Positions 9,701-23,905 are shown, counted from the first letter of the stretch. The stretch: 64,000 nucleotides of DNA from Agapanthus africanus (GCA_030015575.1 JASDDO010000016.1:174466815-174530814), one strand, 5' to 3'. Program-made: numbers and translations. The notes: generated by a model not told the origin, from the sequence alone.

Positions 9701-12700
9701 TGTAACATTTCAAAAAAGATAAAATGTTAATTTTGGGAATTTTTATAATTTAATATTATTTTATTGAATATTTTAATATTTTGGAATTATTAAATACAAA
9801 TAAATGGGGAAAAATTTTGGAAAATTTTGGAAAATTCTAAAATAGGGTAAATTAGAGAATTATGACATTTTAAAGTTTTTGTGATTAATTTGACACTAAT
9901 TTAGTGCTAATCGCGATTAAAAATCGCTAATCGGTTTTTAGCTTTTTGTGCAACACATGCACATATCACTTTTTCACACTTGTGCATTTTCTTGCCATGC
10001 TTTTCATTTGGGTGTACTATTTGAGTGAGAAGGGTTTTAAAAGGAAAAAGAAAAGGAAAAGAATAAAGAAATGGGTAGTTGGTGAGAGAGAGAGAGGTAT
10101 GGGCTTCATTGACTAAGGACTTAACCATTTCTCCCCTCATTTCCCTCCCTCTTCTCCCTTCTCCTGCTGCTGCTCCTGCACCTCCTTTCCCTCCCCTCTT
10201 CAAGCTCCAAAACACCTCTAAAACAACCCCAAAACCCAATCTCCATTTCATTAAATATGTGCACAATCCCTAGATCTACACTTGGTGCTAAAGAAGCAAG
10301 GATTTTGGCCACTAGGGGCAACTCAAGAAAATTCTTGAGTTGCCAAATGAGGTATTTTCTGGACCTTAAACTTAGTTTATGCATTTCCTTTACCCTCATA
10401 TTAAGATCGAATCGATATTGTGTGATATTGTGGACTTGTGGATAACCTAGTTAGGGTTGTGATGATTTATGGGTTGTAATATGGAATTGAGGTCAGTAGA
10501 GGTTATACCATCACCCTAGTGTATGAATTGGAAATCCAAAACCTGAAGCTTAAACCATAATACGGATTTTAGAAACCGATATCGGGGAATTTATGAAATC
10601 TGTGAAGGGTATATTGAATCTGCTATCACCCGAGACACTCTAAATTAAAATTGATTGGACAGTGACACGTGCAGGCACCCAGGAAGCTAACCCCAAGACC
10701 CCAGCTCCCACTTCTTCTTCCCGGCCGCCAATTTATCCTCATTGGCCGCAAATTGCGGCCTGGGTCCCACCATTTTGGCTCGTATTGGTTCTGTAGCTCC
10801 TACATGTTCATGTTAGACCCCTGGTATATATAGATTTGTATAAAGTGACCTAGGGTAAAATCTGGGACATATTTCCTAAGTTGCTGTTTTAGATTCATGT
10901 TTCCGTATTCCGTATTTTTAATTCTGCAATTGTGGATTGTGTTTTCCCTCGACTATTTGGCGTTTATACGACGATATAGAGGATGTGTTGATGGTTTTGA
11001 AGGCGTGCCATGGGTTTTAACCTATAGGCCTCTTATCGTATCATTTTGGATTTCATGTGCCGTTTTAGCTTTGATTTGGTTTTAATGCGCATATACGATA
11101 TTTTGATGTGTAGGTACCCCATGAAGACTTCGGGACGACAAGCAAGCGCGTGGCGACGTCCACAAATGAAGACGCTAGGTGAGTAGATTATATCTACTGG
11201 GGGAAGTCGGGTGGATGGCGTATAGCACCCCCGCAGTCCGTAGTTGTTATTATATATGATAGTTAGGTGTATTATGGATAGTGTAGGGTTAGAAGTGACC
11301 AGTGTAGTTCATAGTCGCGAACCCTAGAATAGAATTACACCTACACGCACACCCTTGCATATTACTTATACTGGCACTGTGTTGATGATATTGGATGACT
11401 TTGGAGATGAGTCAATGAAATTGGGCTTTGTGCCGCGAGATCGGTGATGTGATATGATTCGTATTTGGGATACGAAATGTGATTCTTGCGGGCTTGGGAT
11501 GTGTGTTTACTCCCGCATGCATACTTTATTGATGGTATCGATTTATACTAGACATAGAATAGTACCCCAGATTATATGATATGTTGATAGTGATACCTGA
11601 AGTGTGATGAGATAGTGTGATATTGACCCGTACCCAGCTATTGGGATGCCGTACGACGATTTACCGTATGAGCTTTACATTGATGATAGATCCGCACTCA
11701 TGACTTGAGGATGTCATATGATATACTGTATCGTACGCGATACTATTGAGGCGGAATCACCGACTATTATATCTATATATATATCGACTCAGATGTTAGG
11801 CGGTTTCCTTACCTGTAGCTCAGCTTGTTAGTTCAGCTGTATAGTTTAGTGTAGTTGTTAGATTAGATTAGACTCCTACCTATTTCAAAACTAGCGGGTC
11901 GTGGGTATTTTAAAAGACAGGTCAAGGGATCTACGGATTCAAAAGGCGTATCTTTTCATAAAAACACCGTAGCCCCTATTTTCAAAACCCCATGATTCGT
12001 GATATTTCAAAAGGCACCATTTGTAGGACTTATATTAGATTAATGCAGATTAGTTATAGTTGCGTCTAGATTCAGCTCCCACTTTTTTTGTGGTTCGCTT
12101 TGCATCGCATTCTTATATTATGTTTCATACTCCATTATTGATATCATGCTGTTAGGACACCAGCACCATTACCGATGTTGCGTATGTACCACGTACACTT
12201 ACTTGCCGGCTCACACACATCTTCATCGGTAATTTCCATGTCACGTACACCTTAGAAAATACTATTGCTTGACATAACCTATTAGCTAATAGTTTAGACA
12301 TTGTAGTTATTACCTGCTACTTCATGCATACTGATATTCATTGTTATGCCGCATTCATGGATTCTCATGCATATATTCACTATTTTACATGTTACTGAGG
12401 TTTTGGATTTGGATTTCCGTGAGATTTTCTGGATTTGGAGGAAAACTGCAAAAACACAGATAAACATTTTCTCTCTTTTAAAATAAAAAGTGCGGTTTTC
12501 CCATGATGTATGAGTCGTCCACCATGAGTTTGCTGATGATTTGGAAACCCGATTCGAGGAGACGGATGAACCGTTTCGGGTACATGGTGGACCCGGTGCG
12601 GTACCCCGGGGCAAGATGAATGTGGTGATGACGTTGAGCCTGGCAGGGGAGCACTACCGACCGGTGATTTTACCTGACGCGTCGGATATCCGGAGGATAC

Positions 12701-13785
12701 CGTCGTGGTCTTGAGATTGATGGTAGGGGCCGGTCTGGACTGACGGCGCCCTAGATTTTGAGATTGGGATACAGAGATATCGGGATATTTGGATTACGTT
12801 TTGTGCCGATGTTAGGCACTGTTTTATGCTGATTTCATTATGATACCTCATTTTAAAAATACAAAGGAAATCTCACTAAAGTATGAAAACAGTTTCTTCA
12901 TTTACATGTATTATGTTCTCATGCATTCATACCTCATTCTTTTGTTATATTGCTACCTGAGGCACTGACACAGGCACAGGAGATTACACTCGGGTTAGAT
13001 ATTTACCCTAGCCTTGTTATAGGCTGCATGTTTTATATTGAGGATTTTGTACTGATCGTTTTGACCTAGGATTATGTCTTGCGTTCGGTTTCTGCTTGTA
13101 GTTATTCTCTATTCACGAGTTGGCAACTCACCCCCGTTGTGCCACAGTTCTTGCAGGTTTTGCCATACAGGTTCCTTTGCGGCATTTCTGGCACATTGCT
13201 TCCTTGCGGGTGAATTGCATTTGGTAGGTGGTTCCTTTTGCATCAAAACCACCATTGTACTTATATTATTCTTTGTATCTAGAATTTCAATCAACCAAAT
13301 TTTTTTATTGTTTCAGACTCAGACTTTAGTGATGTTTTATTTGGCCTTAGAGTCGCGCTTAGTAGTATTGCCGTTTTCATGCTTACTGTGTTTCTTTTGG
13401 ATCGATCCTCGCCTTTCGGCGTTGTATATTATATTGCATGTGTGGTTGTGACCGTCAATTGATGAAGAGCTAGCTCCCGCTTGGGGATGCCTTTTATCAT
13501 TGTATATATGTTATGCTTGTTGTATCCCGTTCGGGGCCAGTATTTACAAAAGAAACTCTGCCGAAATTTTTAGAAAAGACTTTACCTTTTAAAAATGCAC
13601 CTTCGGCTTAGTTATTTAAAAACCTCGACTTCAAACATATTTTCCTTCACTTCTTTAAACTAGTTTTCTTCACTTACTCTTAAAATGGTTTTAGATTTCT
13701 GGGCTTTGGCTTACTTGGATCAGTTGGAGTCCTATAGATTTCATATGGTTCGAGGGCGAGTCACGTGCTCTTTCGGGTCGTGACA
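9701..13785 (+). repeat. G2 5' LTR
   Basis: 4,085 bp, TGTAACATTTC...GTCGTGACA. It holds an AT-rich start, a GA-rich then CT-rich stretch (10080-10200), the conserved GTGAGTA block (about 11176), and a long-range stem (12168-12243). Short hydrophobic reading frames inside were judged incidental. Confidence 0.92.
12168..12243 (+). other. LARD LTR long-range stem (G2)
   Basis: ATTACCGATG (12168-12177) pairs exactly with CATCGGTAAT (12234-12243). G1 has the same structure at 26707-26776 with a different pair in the middle of the stem (T-A for C-G) and a longer helix. The loop keeps GCCGGCTCACACAC. Confidence 0.6.
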
Positions 13786-15015
13786 AAGTTGGTATCAGAG
13801 CGCTAGGTTGACCTTGGTTCGAGTCTAAGTTTGACTATGTGGAGCCTAGGGCGTTTATATATATACAGAACTTAGGCTTGACCTTACGGAACTTAGACTT
13901 AGTCGAGGGGGTATTAGACCCGAACTTTCGTCGTATAGGATGACCCTTGGTTGATGGAATAGGTGACTAAAGTAGAGTGACGTACCGTTGGTATGTTCCG
14001 CGGCATACTTACGACACGCCACTCCGCTTAAGAAACCTTAGGATGTACATATTTTCGAGATCAGTGATTCTCTTTATATCCATGATTATACATCCATTTG
14101 AGATCCCCGATTCTATTAGTCCATGATCATACCTTCATTGATGCTGTTCCTTCTTATGATCGTGTATCCACTCTGGATCTGTTGTTTCCTTTCTTGCCAT
14201 TGATCTGCTCTCTTCGATACTCGATTGAGGTTCCTATTGCCATGTTTGAGCGCAGTTTGGGCTGCTGCTAGGGTTACGGTCAGTGCGAACTCGTCTGGTA
14301 CGAGGGCTGACCATTGTGTTTTCTGGTGACATGGGAACGTCTCGAGTTAGTATTGATGACTGTGACCTCAAGTGGAGGCGAGTGCTTGGTTTTGCACCGG
14401 ATGATCGGGCCATTGTTAGAGCTGCCAGTTGAGAGAGGACTGTTGATGTACATCATACCTCAGAGATTATGATGTCGCCTACCGTGCAGACAGAGGGACC
14501 AGCTGTTGCTGAGATTGACGGGATGTTGCTTTCGGAGCTTACGAGCTTAGATTGTCGGAGCTTCCAGACAGATATGAGACAGATTATAGCTAGTCTACTC
14601 GATTTGAGAGACGAAGGTGATTCGTCCGATTTATGCACCGGAGCGGGCCCGGTTGAGTTGAAGATTTCCAGTGTGGAGAGTCTTACTCAGATCTAGAGCA
14701 GACCGATTCAGAGATGACCGCCAATGTGTCGTCTTTCCTGGAGGATTGAGGCGCTGTTCGGCATGCAGGTGAATGAGCCAGTTGCTGCTGCAAATGACGA
14801 GATATCGCCCAGATGGTTGGAGCTGCTGCAGCGTGAGCATATACTTAGAGAGATGATAGCGAGCGCCAGTCACCTGAAGATGAATGACTAGGACATTTGG
14901 TTCGTCCGTTTACCGATGCGAGGTCATCAGATAGATTGATTCCAGCTAGAGACGACTTCACGCAGATTAGTTGAGAGTCGATTGAGACTATCGAATGTCA
15001 GGAGCTCATTTTCCA

Positions 15016-15280
15016 AGTTTAAAGTATACGGAAAGACATGCAGGTGATTCTATGGACCCTCTAGAAGAATGAAACCCTAACTAGACTTAATGACCGTGTG
15101 AAAGCCTTTGAACCTTAGGGTTTACGGCAGTTCCGCGGCGCCATTAGTGAGGCTTGGGTTTGCCCTTCTACGGCTGGACCACCGACGCTGAGGCATGTAC
15201 TCGATACTATTAAACTGTACTCAAGATGTTGATCTCTTGGGGGATTATAAGGTTCTGACGAGTCGATCGAATGTTTCGAC
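15016..15280 (+). repeat. Copia-leader-like segment in G2
   Basis: Core 15053-15195 aligns with Copia-A 6484-6630 at roughly three bases in four by eye, in the same orientation relative to the primer site. See the Copia-A copy at 6445-6700. Confidence 0.78.
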
Positions 15281-16649
15281 ATCATTCGGATATCATGTGA
15301 TGGGATGCATTGCTTGGGAGACTCCAGATACGAGTATATCCGTTGGAGCATAGTCCATGCAGCCACGATGAGACGAGTCCGAATCAGTCGACATTGAAGC
15401 AGAGTGAAGAAAAGAGTTCGCAAGAGATTTCGACGAGATGACGTCCCACTCCGCTGACATTAGAGATGTGATACGCACCCAGAGGCGTTGTATATGGATA
15501 TATCTTCCAGAAAGAAGCGCGATAAGTATGCAGCCGTTCCGGAACAAGAATTTGCTTCAGCAAGGGATGATGACTTCTGGGCAATTCGGCAGGGATGAGA
15601 TTTGAGAGAGACTTCGACATGACCTTTCTGGAATACTATACGAGAAGACCTGACCCAGGAGTGGTCATATTGCGCACAACCAGCAGGCCAGAGTTAGCAT
15701 TGTCGACGAGGTAGTTGACCAGATTCGGATAAAGGAACTTACCCAGATGCGTTGCGAATCGATCAAGGACGGACGAGTATTGAGTATTCCTCCGATGGTT
15801 GGGACGTGTTCCCGAGGACCTGTTCGGCCTGACATCTTCTACAGAATGATGAAGCTACAGAGTACGCGATTTCGAGTCCGTGTGAGAGACTTCAGATTGA
15901 CCGTGGCCGAGAACAGTGCAGTGCGTAGATATGCATGGCGTGACGTCATAGTGGACGACGATAGAGACAGGTGGAACCAGAGGTTCGGGCGAGACGCTGA
16001 CGAGCTGTCATTGCTTCCCGTCGAGACCAGAGGTCAGATATGCTTACATAGGCATTGGGATGCAACCAGATTCCTAGAAATATTGTGCTGAGGACACAGA
16101 TGTCTATCGAGTGAGAAGAGATTATGCAGGAGAGCCAGCCTCTGTACAGTTCGGCATAGGCAAGATCGGAAGAGACCTTGAGCAGGATTCCTTCCAGGAC
16201 ATTGCTGCAATGATGTTTGCACCCAGGATCAGATATGTGACGTGCATTCAGAGAGCTAGAGGCCGACGCCAGTGATGGGCTGCTTCACGAGTGGTCGTGA
16301 GGATTGACCGATAGGTGACCAGAGAAGTGCCAGAACGGAATCGTCCCCGTTAGCACACCTGACAGGGCCGATGAGCCGATTGACTGCGAGATAGGTAATC
16401 CTCAGAGAAGATAAGGACCCAGAGTCAGAGGGCGCCAGACCGTGAGCAAGAGGCAAGTAGATATCTTGCGCTGCTAGCAGTGGATGCACCGACTCCTTCT
16501 CGACCTTGAAGGAGGAACTACCGACGACGGTACTATGATTTGTGATTTTATGATTCGATTATCACGTATCCATCATTTTGGATTTCGGTATTTTGGGCGT
16601 TCTGTTTGCATGATTTAGTTTTGATGACTGAGTTTCATGATATTTGTTT

Positions 16650-16980
16650 CATGCACCCACTGGATATTTATATTTTGCGCATAGTTATTACATTCGAGGT
16701 TTTGATTGTGAATTCACGCCCACCTTATACAGTGATTTGATTTACACTTCCAGCAGAGTTTTCATTCACCTTTAGTGTTTTGATATACGATTTTGGTGCA
16801 CGCCAGATGCACTAAATCGGGATTCTTCGTGCATGTTACATGTACCTGATTTGGTTGCTGTCAGGCACACACGTTGCCTATGACAGATGTTTCGCGCACA
16901 CCCGTTGCACCTAGATGTTGTTTTGTACACCTGTATGACACATATATGGATTTTGATTCCTTGCGCACCAGACGCATAGG
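16650..16980 (+). repeat. GTGCA/TGCAC palindrome array upstream of the G2 purine tract
   Basis: Short blocks such as GTGCACGCCAGATGCAC and CGCGCACACCCGTTGCAC recur every 25-50 bp, separated by unrelated TTT-rich spacers. A larger array occupies the same place in G1 (30925-31400) and G3 (56090-56660). Confidence 0.65.
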
Positions 16981-17099
16981 ATATTCTCTATGTATTGATG
17001 TCTTCGGAGCCCCGACAAATTGGAGTATTACAAAAATTGTTTTAGTATTAGGGGTTTAAATTTAAATTCGGGGACCGAATTTCTTTAAGGGGGGTAGAT

Positions 17100-20000
17100 T
17101 GTAACATTTCAAAAAAGATAAAATGTTAATTTTGGGAATTTTTATAATTTAATATTATTTTATTGAATATTTTAATATTTTGGAATTATTAAATACAAAT
17201 AAATGGGGAAAAATTTTGGAAAATTTTGGAAAATTCTAAAATAGGGTAAATTAGAGAATTATGACATTTTAAAGTTTTTGTGATTAATTTGACACTAATT
17301 TAGTGCTAATCGCGATTAAAAATCGCTAATCGGTTTTTAGCTTTTTGTGCAACCCATGCACATATCACTTTTTCACACTTGTGCATTTTCTTGCCATGCT
17401 TTTCATTTGGGTTTACTATTTGAGTGAGAAGGGTTTTAAAAGGAAAAAGAAAAGGAAAAGAATAAAGAAATGGGTAGTTGGTGAGAGAGAGAGAGGTATG
17501 GGCTTCATTGACTAAGGACTTAACCATTTCTCCCTTCATTTCCCTCCCTCTTCTCCCTTCTCCTGCTGCTCCTCCTGTACCTCCTTTCCCTCCCCTCTTC
17601 AAGCTCCAAAACACCTCTAAAACAACCCCAAAACCCAATCTCCATTTCATTAAATGTGTGCACAATCCCTAGATCTACACTTGGTGCTAAAGAAGCAAGG
17701 ATTTTGGCCACTAGGGGCAACTCAAGAAAATTCTTGAGTTGCCAAATGAGGTATTTTCTGGACCTTAAACTTAGTTTATGCATTTCCTTTACCCTCATAT
17801 TAAGATCGAATCGATATTGTGTGATATTGTGGACTTGTAGATAACCTAGTTAGGGTTGTGATGATTTATGGGTTGTAATATGGAATTGAGGTCAGTAGAG
17901 GTTATACCATCACCCTAGTGTATGAATTGGAAATCCAAAACCTGAAGCTTAAACCATAATACGGATTTTAGAAATCGATATCGGGGAATTTATGAAATCT
18001 GTGAAGGGTATATTGAATCTGCTATCACCCGAGACACCCTAAATTAAAATTGATTGGACAGTGACACGTGCAGGCACCCAGGAAGCTAACCCCAAGATCC
18101 TAGCTCCCACTTCTTCTTCCCGGCCGCCAATTTATCCCCATTGGCCGCAAATTGCGGCCTGGGTCCCACCATTTTGGCTCGTATTGGTTCTGTAGCTCCT
18201 ACATATTCATGTTAGACCCCTGGTATATATAGATTTGTATAAAGTGACCTAGGGTAAAATCTGGGACATATTTCCTAAGTTGCTGTTTTAGATTCATGTT
18301 TCCGTATTCCCTATTTTTAATTCTGCAATTGTGGATTGTGTTTTGCCTCGACTATTTGGCGTTTATACGACGATATAGAGGATGTGTTGATGGTTTTGAA
18401 GGCGTGCCATGGGTTTTAACCTATAGGCCTCTTATCGTATCATTTTGGATTTCATGTGCCGTTTTAGCTTTGATTTGGTTTTAATGCGCATATACGATAT
18501 TTTGATGTGTAGGTACCCCATGAAGACTTCGGGACGACAAGCAAGCGCGTGGCGACGTCCACAAATGAAGACGCTAGGTGAGTAGATTATATCTACTGGG
18601 GGAAGTCGGGTGGATGGCGTATAGCACCCCCGCAGTCCGTAGTTGTTATTATATATGATAGTTAGGTGTATTATGGATAGTGTAGGGTTAGAAGTGACCA
18701 GTGTAGTTCATAGTCGCGAACCCTAGAATAGAATTACACCTACACGCACACCCTTGCATATTACTTATACTGGCACTGTGTTAATGATATTGGATGACTT
18801 TGGAGATGAGTCAATGAAATTGGGCTTTGTGCCGCGAGATCGGTGATGTGATATGATTCATATTTGGGATACGAAATGTGATTCTTGCGGGCTTGGGATG
18901 TGTGTTTACCCCCGCATGCATACTTTATTGATGGTATCGATTTATACTAGACATAGAATAGTACCCCAGATTATATGATATGTTGATAGTGATACCTGAA
19001 GTGTGATGAGATAGTGTGATATTGACCCGTACCCAGCTATTGGGATGCCGTACGACGATTTACCGTATGAGCTTTACATTGATGATAGTCCGCACTCATG
19101 ACTTGAGGATGTCATATGATATACTGTATCGTACGCGATACTATTGAGGCGGAATCACCGACTATTATATCTATATATATATCGACTCAAATGTTAGGCG
19201 GTTTCCTTACCTGTAGCTCAGCTTGTTAGTTCAGCTGTATAGTTTAGTGTAGTTGTTAGATTAGATTAGACTCCTACCTATTTCAAAACTAGCGGGTCGT
19301 GGGTATTTTAAAAGACAGGTCAAGGGATCTACGGACATTTCAAAATGCGTATCTTTTCATAAAAACACCGTAGCCCCTATTTTCAAAACCCCATGATTCG
19401 TGATATTTCAAAAGGCACCATTTGTAGGACTTATATTAGATTAATGCAGATTAGTTATAGTTGCGTCTAGATTCAGCTCCCACTTTTTTTGTGGTTCGCT
19501 TTGCATCGCATTCTTATATTATGTTTCATACTCCATTATTGATATCATGCTGTTAGGACACCAGCACCATTACCGATGTTGCGTATGTACCACGTACACT
19601 TACTTGCCGGCTCACACACATCTTCATCGGTAATTGCCATGTCACGTACACCTTAGAAAATACTATTGCTTGACATAACCTATTAGCTAATAGTTTAGAC
19701 ATTGTAGTTATTACCTGCTACTTCATGCATACTGATATTCATTGTTATGCCGCATTCATGGATTCTCATGCATATATTCACTATTTTACGTGTTACTGAG
19801 GTTTTGGATTTGGATTTCCGTGAGATTTTCTGGATTTGGAGGAAAACTGCAAAAACACAGATAAACATTTTCTCTCTTTTAAAATAAAAAGTGCGGTTTT
19901 CCCATGATGTATGAGTCGTCCACCATGAGTTTGCTGATGGATTTGGAAACCCGATTCGAGGAGACGGATGAACCGTTTCGGGTACATGGTGGACCCGGTG

Positions 20001-21187
20001 CGGTACCCCGGGGCAAGATGAATGTGGTGATGACGTTGAGCCTGGCAGGGGAGCACTACCGACCGGTGATTTTACCTGACGCGTCGGATATCCGGAGGAT
20101 ACCGTCGTGGTCTTGAGATTGATGGTAGGGGCCGGTCTGGACTGACGGCGCCCTAGATTTTGTGATTGGGATACAGAGATATCGGGATATTTGGATTACG
20201 TTTTGTGCCGATGTTAGGCACTGTTGTATGCTGATTTCATTATGATACCTCATTTTAAAAATACAAAGGAAATCTCACTAAAGTATGAAAACAGTTTCTT
20301 CATTTACATGTATTATGTTCTCATGCATTCATACCTCATTCTTATGTTATATTGCTACCTGAGGCACTGACACAGGCACAGGAGATTACACTCGGGTTAG
20401 ATATTTACTCTAGCCTTGTTATAGGCTGCATGTTTTATATTGAGGATTTTGTACTGATCGTTTTGACCTAGGATTATGTCTTGCGTTCGGTTTCTGCTTG
20501 TAGTTATTCTCTATTCACGAGTTGGCAACTCACCCCCGTTGTGCCACAGTTCTTGCAGGTTTTGCCGTACAGGTTCCTTTGCGGCATTTCTGGCACATTG
20601 CTTCCTTGCGGGTGAATTGCATTTGGTAGGTGGTTCCTTTTGCATCAAAACCATCATTGTACTTATATTATTCTTTGTATCTAGAATTTCCATCAACCAA
20701 ATTTGTTTATTGTTTCAGACTCAGACTTTAGTGATGTTTTATTTGGCCTTAGAGTCGCGCTTAGTAGTATTGCGGTTTTCTTGCTTACTGTGTTTCTTTT
20801 GGATCGATCCTCGCCTTTCGGCGTTGTATTTTATATTGCATGTGTGGTTGTGACCGTCAATTGACGAAGAGCTAGCTCCCGCTTGGGGATGCCTTTTATC
20901 ATTGTATATATGTTATGCTTGTTGTATCCCGTTCGGGGCCAGTATTTACAAAAGAAACTCTGCCGAAATTTTTAGAAAAGGCTTTACCTTTTAAAAATGC
21001 ACCTTCGGCTTAGTTATTTAAAAACCTCGACTTCAAACATATTTTCCTTCACTTCTTTAAACCAGTTTTCTTCACTTACTCTTAAAATGGTTTTAGATTT
21101 CTGGGCTTTGGCTTACTTGGATCAGATGGAGTCCTATAGATTTCATATGGTTCGAGGTCCAGTCACGTGCTCTTTCGGGTCGTGACA
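17100..21187 (+). repeat. G2 3' LTR
   Basis: 4,088 bp, near-identical to 9701-13785. It ends GTCGTGACA against the ATATG duplication, after which the Copia-A coding region resumes. Confidence 0.92.
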
Positions 21188-21192
21188 ATATG

Positions 21193-23902
21193 TCCTAAAT
21201 CAACACACAGTTTTCAGTATACAACACTCTAATAAAAGAAAACTTTCAGAATTAAATGAAGCTTTTCTATGGTACTGTAGACTTGGTCATATTAACGAAA
21301 CAAGACTAAACAAGTTACACAAAGATGGATATTTAAACTCTTTTGAATATAAATCTTATTCGACTTGCCAGTCTTGTATCAAGGGTAAAATGACCAAAAC
21401 TCCATTTACCAGACACGGAGAAAGGGCTACTGAGCTCCTAGGCCTCATACATAGTGATGTATGTGGGCCAATGTCTACACAGGCTAGAGGCGGTTTTTCA
21501 TACTTCATTACGTTCACTGACGATTTCTCAAGATTCGGTCATGTATTTTTATTAAAGCACAAGTCCGAAGCTTTCGAGAAATTCATTGAATATAAACAAG
21601 AAGTAGAAAAACAAACCGGCTTGAGTATCAAGATGCTTCGATCAGATCGAGGTGGTGAGTATCTCAGTACAGAATTTGCAAACTTCCTAAAAGAGAATGG
21701 GATTCTTTCTTAGCTCACTCCTCCTTACACACCACAGCACAACGGTGTGTCAGAACGATGGAATAGAACCCTATTAGATATGGTCTGGTCCATGATGAGT
21801 GACGCTGAGTTACCAGTCTCGTTTTGGGGGCATGCATTAGAGACTGCAGCGTTTCTACTAAACAGGGTTCCAACCAAAACCGTGTCTACCACGCCATATG
21901 AGATATGGCATGGGAAGAGACCATCTCTTAAGAGAATTAAGATTTGGGGTTGCCCGGCCTATGTTAAAAAGCAGAATCCGGACAAACTCGAGACACGGTC
22001 AGTCATGTGTAACTTTGTAGGATATCCAAAGAATTCTTATGGATATCTATTCTACCACAAAGAGGGAAAAAAAGTGTTTGTTTCTTAGTATGCCACATTC
22101 TTAGAAAAAGAGTTTTTCACAGATAAAGATGATGGCAAGGTGGTGGATCTAGAAGAGGTTCTAGAAACACAAACTACTAATGACGATTTGGTTGAACCGG
22201 CTGTTGCAATAGAAACTGAGGAACCTCGGCCACTCCGAAGGTCTGGTAGGACTTCTCGCCTACCGGAGAGGTACTACGGTTTCCTTATTGATGGTGACGG
22301 AGAAGATTGCATCATGGATGATGATGATCCTACCAGTTTTCAGCAAGCTATCACGAGTGGTGACTCTGTGAAGTGGCTGGATGCCATGAGATCCGAAATG
22401 GCGTCTATGTACACCAACAAAGTATGGACTTTGGACATTGTACCCCCTGGGGTAAAACCTGTGGGATGCAAATGGATCTTTAAAAGAAAGATTGGTGTAG
22501 ATGGGCAGGTAGAGAACTATAAGGCAAGACTTGTGGCAAAAGGTTTTCGTCAAAGACCAGGTTTGGACTATGACGAAACTTTTTCGCCCGTAGCCATGCT
22601 TAAATCCATTCGGATCCTACTTGCTATTGCTGCTCACTACGACTATGAAATCTGGCAGATGAACGTTAAAACAGCATTTCTGAATGGAGAGTTAGAAGAA
22701 TGCGTTTATATGGATCAGCCAGAGGGCTTCATTGACAGTGGGAGCAGCGGGAAAGCATGTAGACTGCTTAAATCCATATATGGGTTAAAGCAGGCATCTC
22801 GGAGTTGGAACATCTGTTTCGATGATGTTATCAAAGAGTTTGATTTCATCAAAAATCCAGATGAACCTTGTGTTTATAAGAAGGCTATAGGAAGAGCTGT
22901 CACATTCCTCGTATTATACGTGGATGACATTCTTCTGATAGGAAATGATATTCCTATGCTACAGTCGGTCAAATCATTCTTATCACTAAGGTTCTCCATG
23001 AAGGACTTGGGTGATGCCACATACATCCTGGGCATAAGGATCTATAGGGATAGATCCAAAAAGTTATTGGGATTGTCACAAACCAGGTACATCAACACCA
23101 TCCTAAAAAGGTTTAGTATGGAAGACTCCAAGCGGGGTGCCTTACCCGCTTGCCATGGAGTCACTCTCTCCAAGGATTCTTGTCCAAAGACCGATGAAGA
23201 GAGAGCTCGCATGAGCATTATACCCTATGCTTCGGCAGTAGGATCTATAATGTATGCGATGTTATGTACACGCCCAGATGTAGTTTATGCACTTAGTGTT
23301 GTAAGAAGGTATCAATCCAACCCAGGGGAGAACCACTGGACAACTGTGAAGAACATTCTTAAGTACTTACGAGGACTAAAGAATTGTTCTTGGTGTATGG
23401 TAATACAGATCTCCAAATGGAGGCCTTTACCAATTCGAGCTTCCAGAGCGATAAGGATGACAGCAAATCTATCTCAGGGTTTGTATTTACCCTCAATGGA
23501 GGGGCAGTAAGTTGGAAGAGTTCCAAACAGGATACCGTTGCAGACTCTACAATGGAGGCTGAGTACATTGCTGCAAATGATGCCGCCAAGGAAGCCGTCT
23601 GGATGAAGAAGTTCATCTCGGAGCTAGGAGTAATTCCAACCATTATTGATCCAATACCTTTGTATTGTGATAATAATGGGGCTATGGCGCTATCCAAGGA
23701 GCCCAGATCCCATCAGCGGTCCAGACACATCCTAAGGCGTTTTCATTTGATCCGGGAGATTGTAGATCGCCATGAAATCGAGATTAGGAGAGTAGACACA
23801 AAGAATAACGCCGCGGATCCATTCACCAAGGCCCTCCCTCAGCCGCAGCATGAGCGACTCTTTGAGATGTTGGGTATGAGATACGCCAATAATTGGCCTT
23901 AG
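21193..23902 (+). pseudogene. Copia-A integrase, reverse transcriptase and RNase H region
   Basis: The integrase zinc-binding part (WYCRLGHI...CQSCIKGK, about 21270-21390) and catalytic core (SDVCGPMS, DRGGEY, about 21440-21720) are followed by the linker RRSGRTSRLPERYYGF (about 22225-22290). Reverse transcriptase spans about 22430-23130 (WIFKRKIG, YVDDILLIGND at about 22917) and RNase H about 23410-23850 (STMEAEYIAA, SRHILRR). Together these copy element RNA into DNA and insert it. The region is broken in a few places and near full family length overall. Very similar to Copia-C. Confidence 0.92.
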
Positions 23903-23905
23903 TGC

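Larger units (their letters stand above)
13786..17099 (+). mobile_element. G2 interior, no recognisable pol
   Basis: The primer site (13790-13801) is followed by 3.3 kb related to G1 28381-32109 and, on the other strand, to G3. It begins AAGTTGGTATCAGAGCGCTAGG. It contains the segment shared with Copia leaders (about 15016-15280), an array of GTGCA/TGCAC short palindromes (16650-16980), a small hairpin AAATTCGG/CCGAATTT (17064-17082) and the purine tract (17087-17098). No protein domain is recognised; a decayed gag-like origin for 14200-16500 is possible but unproven. Confidence 0.8.
9701..21187 (+). mobile_element. G2: Gypsy-like non-autonomous LTR element (LARD-like)
   Basis: G2 is a complete 11,487-bp element: LTRs 9701-13785 and 17100-21187 (about 4.09 kb each) around a 3.3-kb interior. 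Its primer site is TGGTATCAGAGC and its purine tract AAGGGGGGTAGA. No pol domain is recognisable, so it would need proteins supplied in trans. The interior is related to G1 and G3, and its LTRs share blocks with G1, so all belong to one extended family. LTRs differ at about 43 sites (about 1.05%), making it the youngest datable insertion on this chain, as its innermost position requires. Confidence 0.9.

Noticed and set aside
13074-13451. A 125-residue hydrophobic reading frame in the G2 5' LTR, repeated at 20476-20853
   Set aside because: The two copies are the same LTR at about 1% divergence, so they are not independent evidence. The related G1 LTR shows no corresponding frame, and there is no recognisable domain.
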